Shown: positions 53,932 through 63,379, numbered from the stretch's first letter. The stretch is DNA of 64,000 nt from Candidatus Thorarchaeota archaeon (GCA_029855935.1 JAGSHN010000004.1:118022-182021); one strand, 5' to 3'. Numbers and translations are program-made. The notes: generated by a model from the sequence alone, not told the origin.

Positions 53932-54459
53932 ATGTCACACACCGATTTCAACACAGATTTGTTCCGGCTTGTCGTCGAAGAGATTGCCGGTAAGGAGGGG
54001 GTAGATGTCGCTACGGTCTTGGTGAATGTTGAGGAAACAACCGACGAGGAGATTGCGGCGAAGACTGGCCTCAAGCTCAACGTAGTGCGCCGCATCCTGT
54101 ACAAACTGCATGATAACCATCTTGCCTCCTATAGGCGCGTACGCGACACAGATACCGGCTGGTTTCTATACTATTGGCGAATTGACCCTCGCAAGGCCCA
54201 AGCCCTTGTTAACCGAAAGAAGCGGATGGTACTCAGTCTCCTTGAGCAGCGACTTGAACATGAAACTAACAATGAGCTCTACGCTTGTGTGAATCGAGAC
54301 TCGCCACCTGTTCCCTTCGAAGAGGCCATGAATCTGTCATTCCGCTGTCCTGTATGCAATGGGCTGCTACAGTACGTGGACAATGAACGGACGATATCGT
54401 TCCTGAAGAAGCAAGTCGAGGAGTTGCGCGCGGATCTTGAGGCGAGTTCCACTATGTAG
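53932..54459 (+). CDS. tfe: Transcription factor E (TFE alpha)
   Basis: The N-terminal winged helix (TTDEEIAAKTGLKLNVVRRILYKLHDNHLASY) and following tail match TFE, which helps open promoters with TFB. The zinc ribbon is incomplete: the second knuckle CPVC is present, but the first is CVNR, so one of the four Cys is replaced by Arg. The remaining EEAMNLSFRCPVCNG part is normal. A TATA-like TTAAATAG lies about 115 nt upstream. DUF2110 and a TlyA-like methylase follow on the same strand. Confidence 0.92.
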   Translation: MSHTDFNTDLFRLVVEEIAGKEGVDVATVLVNVEETTDEEIAAKTGLKLNVVRRILYKLHDNHLASYRRVRDTDTGWFLYYWRIDPRKAQALVNRKKRMVLSLLEQRLEHETNNELYACVNRDSPPVPFEEAMNLSFRCPVCNGLLQYVDNERTISFLKKQVEELRADLEASSTM

Positions 54460-54524
54460 CCCAGGATCGAGTAGTTAACCGAGTCCCCTCGACCCAGCTC
54501 ATACAACTCACGAGGTCTGAATTC

Positions 54525-55298
54525 ATGAAACGAGTACTACTTAGGGCACGGGTATATGGCCCCCTTCAGAGGCAGCTACTAGCATCTCTTCGGCCCGTTG
54601 TTCGTGGTATGTTGTCTGACCTTGATTTGCAACGTGTCAACCTCACCGCAGAAAGAAGACGGGGGCGTCTTGTAGTCGAGGTACACGGGACTGATGAAGA
54701 GTTTGCTGCCAATCTAATAGTGACTGAATTTGGAACGACTATCCCCTTTGACAGTGTTCGGGTTGATGATTTATATCCTGGGCAGCTTGTGGATGTCGGT
54801 AAGATTGGGTACGGGGTCTATGTCGACATCGGCATTGACGCCCAGCCGCGCGTTGATGCACTAGTCCCTCTGTATAGAGTCCGGCGTCAGCTCGGCATAG
54901 GCCGCGAATCAATCCGGAGAATCTCGTCTGCATTTGCGCTAGTCGAGAATCTGCCGGTCGAAGTTCACATAGACGACATCAATCCCTCAACCTCCAGCAT
55001 TGGCGCTGCATTCTCGGAGCGCTTTGTCAGTCGGCTTCTCTCTTGGAGTAGTGATGATCATGAGCGACTGCTCATTCTGGGTGCGCCCCTGTCACTAATT
55101 GAAGAAACACTTAGGCGGACGCATCATACCACCGATGTGTATAAGACGGAACGGCTCGGACAGTTCGAATTCACTCTTGTGTGCAAGAGAAGTACACATG
55201 CCAGTGGACTGCTTGCGGCCATCGGCCCGCATATCCCTGTGCCAATTCATCTCTTCCTTCCTCACAAGGCTCAGGAGCTGCTCCTCCATGAGACTTGA
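54525..55298 (+). CDS. DUF2110-type archaeal protein, often next to tfe
   Basis: This 257-residue product begins KRVLLRARVYGPLQRQLLASL and contains DDLYPGQLVDVGKIGYGVYVDIGI, which looks like an S1/OB-type RNA-binding barrel. I recognise it as the archaeal DUF2110 family, found with tfe in several archaea; its role is not established. The last 11 nt overlap the next gene. The family call is from memory of the sequence pattern and should be checked. Confidence 0.6.
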   Translation: MKRVLLRARVYGPLQRQLLASLRPVVRGMLSDLDLQRVNLTAERRRGRLVVEVHGTDEEFAANLIVTEFGTTIPFDSVRVDDLYPGQLVDVGKIGYGVYVDIGIDAQPRVDALVPLYRVRRQLGIGRESIRRISSAFALVENLPVEVHIDDINPSTSSIGAAFSERFVSRLLSWSSDDHERLLILGAPLSLIEETLRRTHHTTDVYKTERLGQFEFTLVCKRSTHASGLLAAIGPHIPVPIHLFLPHKAQELLLHET

Positions 55299-55968
55299 CG
55301 TTTGGCTCGTCAAACACGGTTTCTTCTCCTCTCGCCAACGGGCCAAGAAGGCGATTATGGAAGGCAAGGTTCTCGTCAACGGCCGTGTGAGAAAGCAATC
55401 CACGCGTGTGCAAGAGGATGATGTGATTCGTGTACTTGATTGGGCTGATAGACCACGCGGCTACCACAAACTGATGGCAATAGAAGAATCACTCGGGTTT
55501 CCACTGGTTGAGCCCGGCATGAGAGCTCTCGACATTGGCAGCTCAGCCGGAGGATTTCTCCTCTTTCTGCACGAGCGAGGTGCCTACGTCACAGGTATCG
55601 AGTTCTCCACGGAATTTATGAGGTATCTCTCGAAAATCGTTGAGTTCCTCTCTCGGGCCACACTGGTTCATGCTGATGCGTTTAAGATCAATCCTTTGTC
55701 AGTAGCGGCCGTAGACTCCCTTGATTTGTTGCTTGTAGATGTCACCTGCGAGCCTACCGGAACGTTGAACCTCCTCACAAGATTCTGGCCACTTCTTCGC
55801 CTCAGGGGCCGTTTTCTTGCGGCATTCAAAATGTCATACGATTCATCTGTCGTTCGACATATAGAGGATTCTCTTTTTCATATTGGCGCCTCCAACACGC
55901 GTGTTATAATTCTCGATAAATCTCGTGACGAGCTTCACATCTACGGTGAGAAGAAACAAGTTGGCTGA
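55288..55968 (+). CDS. S4-domain RNA methyltransferase (TlyA/FtsJ-like)
   Basis: From the ATG at 55288 the protein has an S4 RNA-binding domain (MRLDVWLVKHGFFSSRQRAKKAIMEG, KVLVNGR) and a Rossmann methyltransferase domain with the SAM loop DIGSSAGGF. The overall layout is TlyA, a 2'-O-methyltransferase of rRNA. The catalytic Lys-Asp-Lys-Glu set is only partly visible (LVDVTCEPT, AFKMSYDS), so the exact target is uncertain. It starts 11 nt before the DUF2110 stop and belongs with the tfe-DUF2110 unit. Confidence 0.8.
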   Translation: MRLDVWLVKHGFFSSRQRAKKAIMEGKVLVNGRVRKQSTRVQEDDVIRVLDWADRPRGYHKLMAIEESLGFPLVEPGMRALDIGSSAGGFLLFLHERGAYVTGIEFSTEFMRYLSKIVEFLSRATLVHADAFKINPLSVAAVDSLDLLLVDVTCEPTGTLNLLTRFWPLLRLRGRFLAAFKMSYDSSVVRHIEDSLFHIGASNTRVIILDKSRDELHIYGEKKQVG

Positions 55969-56030
55969 CGGACATGCCTGCATATTCACACTGAGCAACT
56001 CTTTTATTGTCAGCCGGAAACCGAGTCTTA

Positions 56031-56108
56031 GGGGCGGTGGTCTAGACCGGCTATGACGACTCGCTTACACCGAGTAGGTCACGAGTTCAAGTCTCGTCCG
56101 CCCCACCA
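56031..56108 (+). tRNA. tRNA-Val(TAC)
   Basis: Acceptor GGGGCGG pairs with CCGCCCC (56098-56104), followed by A and CCA. Anticodon stem ACTCG/CGAGT holds loop CTTACAC, anticodon TAC. T arm ACGAG-TTCAAGT-CTCGT. No intron. A TATA-like CTTTTATTG lies about 25 nt upstream. Confidence 0.96.
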
Positions 56109-56162
56109 ACTCAGCTTGTGCGAGGAGCCCTACGGAGCGCAACGCGGGGTTTCCGCTTGATT

Positions 56163-56280
56163 GCGGGAGTTGCCGAGCTTGGCCAAAGGCGGCAGACTTA
56201 AGATCTGCTCCCATAGGGGTTCGCGGGTTCAAGACGTTGCCTATTCTTATAGGCACGGGAAAATCCCGCCTCCCGCACCA
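56163..56280 (+). tRNA. tRNA-Leu(TAA) with an intron in the T loop
   Basis: Acceptor GCGGGAG (56163-56169) pairs with CTCCCGC (56270-56276), followed by A and CCA. Anticodon stem GCAGA/TCTGC holds CTTAAGA, anticodon TAA, and there is a long class II variable arm. The T stem is GCGGG/CCCGC, but the T loop TTCAA is followed by about 30 extra nt (with a TGCCTAT/ATAGGCA hairpin) before the loop closes. Removing them restores TTCAAAT. This is a non-canonical archaeal intron position. It is probably co-transcribed with tRNA-Val 54 nt upstream. Confidence 0.9.
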
Positions 56281-56309
56281 TCTTCAGACCGAGAACTTGG
56301 TGTAATTCG

Positions 56310-57641
56310 GTGGTGCCTGTGACATTTCATGACTTGATATTTCCCGACGGATTTCTCTGGGGCAGTGCCGCTTCTGCCCACCAGACCGAGGGTGGAACGT
56401 ACAACGATTGGACAGAGTGGGAAAAGATTCCGGGGAGGATCAAGGATGGTTCGAATGCATCCATTGCATGTGATCACTACAACCGATATGAGGAGGACTT
56501 TGATCTCGCGAAAAAGCTCGGCCACCAAGTGCATCGGTTCTCAATAGAATGGAGTCGCATTGAGCCCTCGCAGGGCAAGTGGAACGCGACCGAGATTGCC
56601 CACTACGAGCATGTCGTGCAGGCGCTTGTTTCTCGTGGAATCCGGCCTATGGTTACACTTCATCATTTCACCAACCCCCTCTGGTTCTGGGATAATGGTG
56701 GATGGCTCAATGCTGACAGCCCGCACATCTTCGCAGGGTATGTGCGCAAGATTGTAGAGGCTCTTGCGGAATACAATATAATCTGGAACACAATCAACGA
56801 GCCTCTGGTGTTGGCAACGCTAGGGTACCTTTTTGGGGAGTTCCCACCAGGCTACCGTGACTTTGACAAGGCTCTCACTGTTGCTAGACACCTACTCATG
56901 GCACATGGGTTGGCTGCGTCTCAGATTTGCCGTACCTATGAAGAGCGAGGTCTTGACCGGCCAGAGATTGCGCCCGTAATCAGTGCTACCTACTTTATGC
57001 CCGCCGACCCTTCCAATCCCGAGGACATTGAACTGGCTCAATACTTGGATGAAGTCTATAATCATGCATGGATTAGAGGTGCAATCACAGCCACGCTTCC
57101 AGAACCAATTGGAAACGGCTCAAAATACGTGCCTCTACAAAGATCTGTAGACTTCATAGGCCTCAACTATTATTCTCGGATGCTCGTTTCCTCGGAACTA
57201 GACTTCCTGGCCGGCGAGATGCCTCCAAAGGACCCAAATCTTGAACGGTGTGAGGGCCTTGACTGGGAGGTCTATCCTGAGGGTTATTATCACATCATAA
57301 AGTCAATGTGGGAACGATATCACACCCCTATATTCCTTACTGAGAACGGGATTGGCACTCTGGATGATATGCTAAGATGTCGATACATACTCACGCATCT
57401 TCAGCAGGTCCATCGGGCAATCTCAGAAGGAGTAGACATTCGCGGCTACTTAGTCTGGTCACTCACTGATAACTTCGAGTGGACGTACGGGTTTGGAAGT
57501 CACTTCGGCCTAGTTGCGATTGACCATCAGACTCTTCAGCGGACGCCCCGGGAGAGCGCCCTGATGTTCCATGAAATTGTCACCAACAATGGACTGACCG
57601 CTGAACTACAGGAACGGTTTTTGGGGCGCAGAGGTAGGTGA
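56310..57641 (+). CDS. Family 1 glycoside hydrolase (beta-glycosidase)
   Basis: The 443-residue GH1 barrel starts FPDGFLWGSAASAHQTEGG, has the acid/base Glu in TINEPL and the nucleophile Glu in LTENGIGT, and ends with WSLTDNFEWTYGFGSHFGL. The family cleaves beta-glucosides and beta-galactosides. No signal peptide is present, so it acts inside the cell. It starts with GTG, 30 nt after the tRNA-Leu end. A GDT1 gene follows after 7 nt. Confidence 0.94.
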   Translation: MVPVTFHDLIFPDGFLWGSAASAHQTEGGTYNDWTEWEKIPGRIKDGSNASIACDHYNRYEEDFDLAKKLGHQVHRFSIEWSRIEPSQGKWNATEIAHYEHVVQALVSRGIRPMVTLHHFTNPLWFWDNGGWLNADSPHIFAGYVRKIVEALAEYNIIWNTINEPLVLATLGYLFGEFPPGYRDFDKALTVARHLLMAHGLAASQICRTYEERGLDRPEIAPVISATYFMPADPSNPEDIELAQYLDEVYNHAWIRGAITATLPEPIGNGSKYVPLQRSVDFIGLNYYSRMLVSSELDFLAGEMPPKDPNLERCEGLDWEVYPEGYYHIIKSMWERYHTPIFLTENGIGTLDDMLRCRYILTHLQQVHRAISEGVDIRGYLVWSLTDNFEWTYGFGSHFGLVAIDHQTLQRTPRESALMFHEIVTNNGLTAELQERFLGRRGR

Positions 57642-57648
57642 ATGCAAG

Positions 57649-58215
57649 ATGGTTGTCGATATGATATTGGCGACGACCGCTATTGTCTTTCTCAGCGAAA
57701 TTGGTGACAAGACCATGTTCACGACCCTGTGCATGAGCGCTGAGTCCGGTCGTCCTGCTCTGATCCTCGCCATCTCGATGGCGGCCCTTACCACAGCCAG
57801 TATTGTTGCGTCTGCACTCGGATTCCTGTTATCCAGCTCTCTATCCTCTCTCTGGATCTCTGCGATTGCTGGGGCATCATTCCTATTGATCGGTGTCACT
57901 CAGATACTGAAACTTGACTCAGTCGAAACCACTTGCGACCACGTGACTGGCATCCTTGGGGTCTATGTTACAATTCTCTCATCAGAATTGGGCGACAAGA
58001 GCCAGCTGGTGATTCTCGCGTTAAGTGCAACGTTTTCCAGTCCCGTCCCAGTCGTGCTAGGTGCGATGCTGGGCTTCTTACTTGTCAATTCCGTGGGTTC
58101 GTTTGTAGGCTTTCAGATGTCTGAACGAATTCCTCTGCGAACGATCAGACTGGTGGCTGGTGTGACATTTGTAGTCATCGGAGTTCTTATTGTTGCTGCA
58201 GCCCTTCTGGTGTAG
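57649..58215 (+). CDS. TMEM165/GDT1 family cation transporter (UPF0016)
   Basis: The 188-residue membrane protein has six hydrophobic segments and the two family motifs E-x-G-D-K-T/S: SEIGDKT near the N terminus and SELGDKS in the middle. The family moves Mn2+ or Ca2+ in exchange for protons. It probably shares a transcript with the GH1 gene (7-nt gap). Confidence 0.93.
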   Translation: MVVDMILATTAIVFLSEIGDKTMFTTLCMSAESGRPALILAISMAALTTASIVASALGFLLSSSLSSLWISAIAGASFLLIGVTQILKLDSVETTCDHVTGILGVYVTILSSELGDKSQLVILALSATFSSPVPVVLGAMLGFLLVNSVGSFVGFQMSERIPLRTIRLVAGVTFVVIGVLIVAAALLV

Positions 58216-58262
58216 AAAACCTCCGGCAAGATTTATGTCAGTGCAGCATAGCCAGTCGTCGT

Positions 58263-59630
58263 GTGAATGAGGTGTGTCCGTTGGATGACGATTTGGCTGG
58301 ATATGGTGGTCTTGTTCTCGAGAAGCTCCTGCAGGCCAATATTCACGTTGGCGACCGTGTCCGCGTGACTCATAGAGGGCAGCGATACGAGGGCACACTC
58401 ATGCCTCGAGCCCAAGTTGGAGCTGACCCTGACCACCTTGTGCTAAAGTTGGACAGTGGCTACAATATTGGTATCAGGGTGACACGCGAGTCCACTGTGG
58501 AAAGAGTCTTTGGAGCCAAGCGACACCGGCGCCGCAAGTCTGATACAATCACATCATCTCCTGATCTTCCTCAAGTGACAATCCTCTCCACTGGCGGCAC
58601 GATTGCCAGCCGCGTGGACTATCGCACGGGGGCTGTCAATCCGGCCCTTACTGCAAGGGATTTCTATGATGCAGTACCAGAGCTAGGGACCTATGCCAAC
58701 ATCTCCGCACGTGTTGTCATGAGCAAGTTTTCGGAAGACCTGACCCCCGCGGACTGGACCCTTCTGGCGAAGCGAATCGCCTCCGAGATTCGTCGAGGCG
58801 TCGATGGTGTTGTTGTAGCTCACGGTACCGACACAATGGGTCTAACAGCAGCAGCTCTCTCTTTTGCATTACAGAATCTTCCAGTGCCTATAGTCCTTGT
58901 TGGATCGCAGCGTTCGTCTGACCGGCCTTCTTCCGATGCAGCAATGAACCTGATTGCAGCAACACGAGTCGCGGCGCACGCCGACATTGCTGAGGTGATG
59001 CTTGTGATGCACGGGCAGACGGACGATGCATTTGCCCTTGCTCACAGGGGTTCACGAGCCCGGAAATGCCACACCAGCCGTCGGGATGCTTTTCGATCAA
59101 TCAATGCCTCCCCGCTTCTCAAAGTGACCGAGTCAGAGATCGTCGAGGTCGGTACACCACTGGGTCGACGAGATCCCTCTAGGCGGCTAAGGGCGCGTCC
59201 CCGTTTTGAACCCCGCGTGGCACTACTGAAGACGTGCCCAGGTCTGGACGGCTCAGTCATCCGTTACCTCATTGAAGCGGGTTACAAGGGCCTTGTCATT
59301 GAGGGGACCGGACTAGGTCACGCGCCAAGGTATCTGCAGCCTGCCATCCGCGATGCAGTGGACGCGGGAATGGTGGTTGCTATGACCTCCCAGTGCATCT
59401 GGGGCCGAGTTGATATGAATGTCTATCGCTCAGGTGTCGAGTTGCTCGACATAGGAGTTATCCCCTGTGAGGACATGCTGCCTGAAACAGCGCTAGTGAA
59501 AATGATGTGGCTTCTTGCGAACTTCAGGACGCCCCAGCGAGTCGCCGAACTTCTTCGAACCCCTCTGGCTGGCGAAATCTCCATGCGCTCTTTGCTGACT
59601 GCCGAACCTACAGGAGGCTACAAGCAATGA
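58263..59630 (+). CDS. gatD: Glutamyl-tRNA(Gln) amidotransferase subunit D
   Basis: The 455-residue product has a short N-terminal beta domain and an L-asparaginase-like domain with ILSTGGTIASR and VVAHGTDTM, which supply the catalytic Thr residues. GatD releases ammonia from Gln or Asn for GatE; GatDE is an archaea-only enzyme making Gln-tRNA(Gln). It starts with GTG. The stop overlaps the gatE start (ATGA). Confidence 0.95.
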   Translation: MNEVCPLDDDLAGYGGLVLEKLLQANIHVGDRVRVTHRGQRYEGTLMPRAQVGADPDHLVLKLDSGYNIGIRVTRESTVERVFGAKRHRRRKSDTITSSPDLPQVTILSTGGTIASRVDYRTGAVNPALTARDFYDAVPELGTYANISARVVMSKFSEDLTPADWTLLAKRIASEIRRGVDGVVVAHGTDTMGLTAAALSFALQNLPVPIVLVGSQRSSDRPSSDAAMNLIAATRVAAHADIAEVMLVMHGQTDDAFALAHRGSRARKCHTSRRDAFRSINASPLLKVTESEIVEVGTPLGRRDPSRRLRARPRFEPRVALLKTCPGLDGSVIRYLIEAGYKGLVIEGTGLGHAPRYLQPAIRDAVDAGMVVAMTSQCIWGRVDMNVYRSGVELLDIGVIPCEDMLPETALVKMMWLLANFRTPQRVAELLRTPLAGEISMRSLLTAEPTGGYKQ

Positions 59631-61546
59631 CAGAGGAATACTATGAGCAGATTGGTCTGCGGGTGGGGCTCGAGCTTCATCAGCAGCTCGACACCCCACG
59701 GAAGCTGTACTGTCACTGCCCCCCTGTTATCCGTGAGGACCCCCCGCATGGGGGGTTCATCCGGAGACTTCGTCCCACTCGGAGCGAGATGGGCGAGGTA
59801 GATCCTGCTGCTCTATTTGAGTTTCAGCGGAAGAAGAGGTTCTATTACGAGTATTACAGAGACACCACCTGTCTTGTGGAAGCTGATGAAGAGCCTCCAC
59901 ATGATTTGGACCCTGTTTCTGTCGACATCTGCCTGATGATGGCCCGTTTTCTTAACGCTACTCCGGTGGATGAGATACACCCGATGCGGAAAATCGTCAT
60001 AGATGGCAGCAATACAACGGGCTTCCAGCGTACCGCAGTGGTGGCCCTTGGAGGCTATGTCAATGTCGGGGAAGAACGAATCGGTATTCAGACAATCTGT
60101 CTCGAAGAGGACGCTGCTCGGAAGATGGCTGATAACGAGAAGGAAAACCTTCGAGTTTATCGTCTGGACCGGCTTGGCATCCCTCTTATCGAGATTGCAA
60201 CGGCTCCTGATATTCACACTCCAAGACAGGCACAGGAAGTGGCTCTGAAACTTGGTTTCCTCCTACGTTCTACACGCCGTGTCAAGCGTGGTCTCGGGAC
60301 AATCAGGCAGGACGTGAATGTATCGATTCGAGGAGGAGGAATTGTCGAGATAAAGGGGCTTCAACAACTTGAGATGCTCTCACGCGTCGTAGAGCTCGAG
60401 GTTCAACGGCAAGTACAGCTACTAGAGATTCGGGACGAGTTGTTGCGGCGTGGAATATCTCCGTCTATGATCACCGACGAGATACTCGATGTTACTGACA
60501 TCTTCTCAGAATCGAAGTCGAAGCTCATACAGCAATCGCTGAAACGTGATGGTGTGGTGTTCGCTGTGCGACTGCCGGGGTTCGCAGGTCTGATGGGTCG
60601 TGAGATTCAGCCAGAACGGCGTCTTGGCACCGAACTCTCTGACCATGCTAAGTTCTGGGGTGGAGTTGGTGGAATCTTTCACACCGACGAGCTGCCGGGG
60701 TACGGAATCACTGAGGAGGAAGTGCGTCGTCTTCGTGAGGCTGTTGGTGCGAGCATCAATGATGGAGTTGTCATCGTTGCAGACTATGAACGCAAGGCCA
60801 GAGATGCACTTGAGGCGGTTCTCCGGCGAGCACGTGAGGCGGTAAAGGGAGTTCCTCCAGAAACGCGTGTTCCCCTATCTAACGGGTGTACGAAATATGC
60901 ACGTCCGCGTCCAGGTGCCGAGCGGATGTACCCTGAAACGGATGTGCGCCCTGTGAAGATTACTCCTGACTGGTTGAAACGGATTGCACAGAACATGCCC
61001 GAAACACTGGAGGAGAAGGAGGATCGGTTTGTCAGAGAATACGGGTTAAGCACCGAGCTGGCCTCCAAAATTGTGAGGTCTCTCCATCTCGATTTGTTTG
61101 AGGACATAGTTGAGCGCGCCTCCGTACCACCGACGCTTGTGGCCGCCACCCTAGAGAACACCCTCGTCAGTCTTAAGCGCGATGGAGTACCTGTTGACCA
61201 GCTGTCTGTGGAGCACTTCGAGACACTGTTTCAGGGTGTCGAGGAGGGACGCATTGCCGCAGAGGCAATTCCTGAGATACTTACCTACTTCGCAAACAAC
61301 CCCACTGCAAGTCTTGACGATGCCCTATCAGCTACAGGTCTTGGTACTATCGATGAAGAAGCCGTCCGACACCTAATAGCGGCAGCCGTGAAAGAACGTC
61401 TTGATTTCGTGCGCAGTCAGCAGGAGCGGGCCGTCGGTGGGATAATGGGTATTGTGATGAAAGAGCTCCGTGGCAAGGCCGACGGAAAGCTGGTGAAGGA
61501 GTTGGTGGTCCAAGAGATTAGACGGGTCCTTGAGAATGGTGCCTGA
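59627..61546 (+). CDS. gatE: Glutamyl-tRNA(Gln) amidotransferase subunit E
   Basis: This 639-residue GatB/E-type amidotransferase begins YYEQIGLRVGLELHQQLDTPRKLYC and has DGSNTTGFQRTAVV and QDVNVSIRGG motifs. The GatE-specific insert and the helical tail (YqeY-like, ending GKLVKELVVQEIRRVLENG) are present. It activates Glu-tRNA(Gln) with ATP and transfers ammonia. I use the ATG at 59627, with an AGGAGG at 59612-59617; upstream in-frame codons lie within gatD. Confidence 0.96.
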   Translation: MTEEYYEQIGLRVGLELHQQLDTPRKLYCHCPPVIREDPPHGGFIRRLRPTRSEMGEVDPAALFEFQRKKRFYYEYYRDTTCLVEADEEPPHDLDPVSVDICLMMARFLNATPVDEIHPMRKIVIDGSNTTGFQRTAVVALGGYVNVGEERIGIQTICLEEDAARKMADNEKENLRVYRLDRLGIPLIEIATAPDIHTPRQAQEVALKLGFLLRSTRRVKRGLGTIRQDVNVSIRGGGIVEIKGLQQLEMLSRVVELEVQRQVQLLEIRDELLRRGISPSMITDEILDVTDIFSESKSKLIQQSLKRDGVVFAVRLPGFAGLMGREIQPERRLGTELSDHAKFWGGVGGIFHTDELPGYGITEEEVRRLREAVGASINDGVVIVADYERKARDALEAVLRRAREAVKGVPPETRVPLSNGCTKYARPRPGAERMYPETDVRPVKITPDWLKRIAQNMPETLEEKEDRFVREYGLSTELASKIVRSLHLDLFEDIVERASVPPTLVAATLENTLVSLKRDGVPVDQLSVEHFETLFQGVEEGRIAAEAIPEILTYFANNPTASLDDALSATGLGTIDEEAVRHLIAAAVKERLDFVRSQQERAVGGIMGIVMKELRGKADGKLVKELVVQEIRRVLENGA

Positions 61547-61626
61547 TTCGTCTGTTTCTCAGTAAGACCTTCGGTAACTTTAATATGCTCACGAGATGCG
61601 AAATCCCTGTTGATGTGACATAGTGT

Positions 61627-61767
61627 GCCGCAGTGGCCTAGCCTGGTTAGGGCGCGAGACTCATAATCCTGCCGAGGTGATCGGCGGAAGACACGGGGTC
61701 ATAAAGTCTCATAGGCCCGAGATGAGACATCTCGAAGTCGAGGGCTCAAATCCCTCCTGCGGCACCA
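61627..61767 (+). tRNA. tRNA with CAT anticodon (elongator Met, or Ile2) with a canonical intron
   Basis: Acceptor GCCGCAG pairs with CTGCGGC (61757-61763), followed by A and CCA. Anticodon stem CGAGA/TCTCG with loop CTCATA + A gives anticodon CAT (61662-61664). A 63-nt intron (61666-61728) follows position 37. The T loop reads CTCAAAT, with C where T54 is usual. It is not an initiator type by its acceptor. Elongator Met is more likely, but tRNA-Ile2 (CAT, modified to read ATA) cannot be excluded. Confidence 0.88.
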
Positions 61768-61825
61768 CTCCCTATGTGCAACATTATCCTTTTATGCGAA
61801 TCATGCAGGGAGGCAATTCAGAAGC

Positions 61826-61902
61826 GCCCCAGTAGCAAAGTGGCCTACTGCGCCTGACTTGTAATCAGGAGATCGCGAGTTCGAATCTCGCCTGGGGCTC
61901 CA
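61826..61902 (+). tRNA. tRNA-Thr(TGT)
   Basis: Acceptor GCCCCAG pairs with CTGGGGC (61892-61898), followed by T and CCA. Anticodon stem CCTGA/TCAGG holds CTTGTAA, anticodon TGT. T arm GCGAG-TTCGAAT-CTCGC. No intron. A TATA-like CCTTTTATG lies about 30 nt upstream. Confidence 0.96.
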
Positions 61903-61920
61903 CTCTTCTCAAACTATGCC

Positions 61921-63159
61921 TCATTTTCTTGTCATTCTATTTGCTGCCGCCTCAAGGGCCTCAATCAATGGAAGCCTCTTACCTGCCAAGAAGGCCATCG
62001 TGGCCCCCCCGCCAGTACTTATGTGGGATATTCTATTGGCCAGCTCCATACTTCTTGCCACGGCACCAAGGTGGCCCCCACCAACGACAGTTGTGCCCTT
62101 ACAATCTGCCATTGCATTAAGAATAGAGCGAGTCCCACTGGCGAATTTCCGTTTCTCAAAGAAGCCCATCGGCCCATTTGCAAAGACTAGTCGTGCCTGC
62201 CTAATTACTTCTGCATATGTTGCCATTGTTCTCGGGCCGATATCAAGGATGGGCCCACCACCTGCTTCCTCAACCGGAGTGTCGATTCGCTGTCCGTCCA
62301 TCTCAATAGCGACATCGGCTGGCAGGAGGAGGTGGTCGGAATAGTCAGACAGTATCGCCTCGGCAACCGCTTCGGCCTCGCTAAACTCCTTGATTGATGC
62401 TGCGTAGTGGCGGGGGAGGATTCCACTTACCACCAAGAATAGTGTCGCAATGAGACCACCTGTCAGTACTCTGTCAGCGCATCCAGCTTCAAGAACTCTC
62501 CTCATCAGAGCCACTTTGTCACCTACCTTTGCTCCACCCATGGCAAACACGCGTGGTTCTGCACTCGAGGATAGGACCTCTGTGAGGACTGAAATCTCTC
62601 TCTCTACAAGGCGTCCTGCGACCGAGGGTAGGTATACCGTGAAACCGATGACTGATGGTTGCGGCCTGTGAGCCGTACCAAATGCATCGTTAACGAAGAG
62701 GTCGAAGTAGGGGTATAGCTCTTGAACAATCGGTTCTTTTGCAACGATCTCTGGAGGTCCCTTCTTCATCTCACCATCGAACATCCTCACGTTCTCTAGG
62801 ACTAAAACCTGCCCCACCTCAACCTGCTCGATTGCCTGCTTCGCACGTTCTCCAAAGATATCATCGACAAAGGTGGCGTTAAGGCCTAGCTGTCGGAGCC
62901 GCTCCGCATGCTGCCTCAACGAAACGAAGTCTTTGCTGCCTGGTCGCCCTTGGTGGGCCATCAGCACGACTCTACTGTCCCTTAGTTCCCTCAGAGTTGG
63001 TGCTGTCGCCCGAATCCTTGAATCGTCGGTGATTCCCCTTGTTTCGGGGTCAAGTGAACAGTTCAAGTCTGCTCTGACTAGGATCCGCTTCCCTTTGACG
63101 TCAACATCATCCAAGGTCATAAAGGACAGACCCATCCGCTTCACCTTGCTCATAAACAT
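61921..63159 (-). CDS. pgk: Phosphoglycerate kinase
   Basis: The 412-residue product has KRILVRADLNCSL near the N terminus (substrate-binding RADLN), GRPGSKDF, FAMGGAKVGDKV and the C-terminal nucleotide loop VVGGGHLGAVARSM. It moves phosphate between 1,3-bisphosphoglycerate and ADP in glycolysis/gluconeogenesis. The N terminus has several Met; the frame is open to 63159, but Met14 (MTLDDVDVKGKR) is an alternative nearer the homology start. Convergent with tRNA-Thr. Confidence 0.96.
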   Translation of the reverse strand: MFMSKVKRMGLSFMTLDDVDVKGKRILVRADLNCSLDPETRGITDDSRIRATAPTLRELRDSRVVLMAHQGRPGSKDFVSLRQHAERLRQLGLNATFVDDIFGERAKQAIEQVEVGQVLVLENVRMFDGEMKKGPPEIVAKEPIVQELYPYFDLFVNDAFGTAHRPQPSVIGFTVYLPSVAGRLVEREISVLTEVLSSSAEPRVFAMGGAKVGDKVALMRRVLEAGCADRVLTGGLIATLFLVVSGILPRHYAASIKEFSEAEAVAEAILSDYSDHLLLPADVAIEMDGQRIDTPVEEAGGGPILDIGPRTMATYAEVIRQARLVFANGPMGFFEKRKFASGTRSILNAMADCKGTTVVGGGHLGAVARSMELANRISHISTGGGATMAFLAGKRLPLIEALEAAANRMTRK

Positions 63160-63379
63160 TCTCGCGAAATCGCATCAATAGTTACACTATCTGCTCTCCT
63201 CAAAAAGATGCTGGCCTAATCCTAGCCCCTTCGTCGGGCACATGTTTATTTTCGCTTATGTCTAGCCATGCGCTGCCGGTATCATCATAAGACAGTGGTA
63301 TCACAAGAACCCAAGAGAAAGCTAAAATACTGCACGCGTATCTGAGATAACGTGAGTCGTACCAGCGGGTGATGATAGT

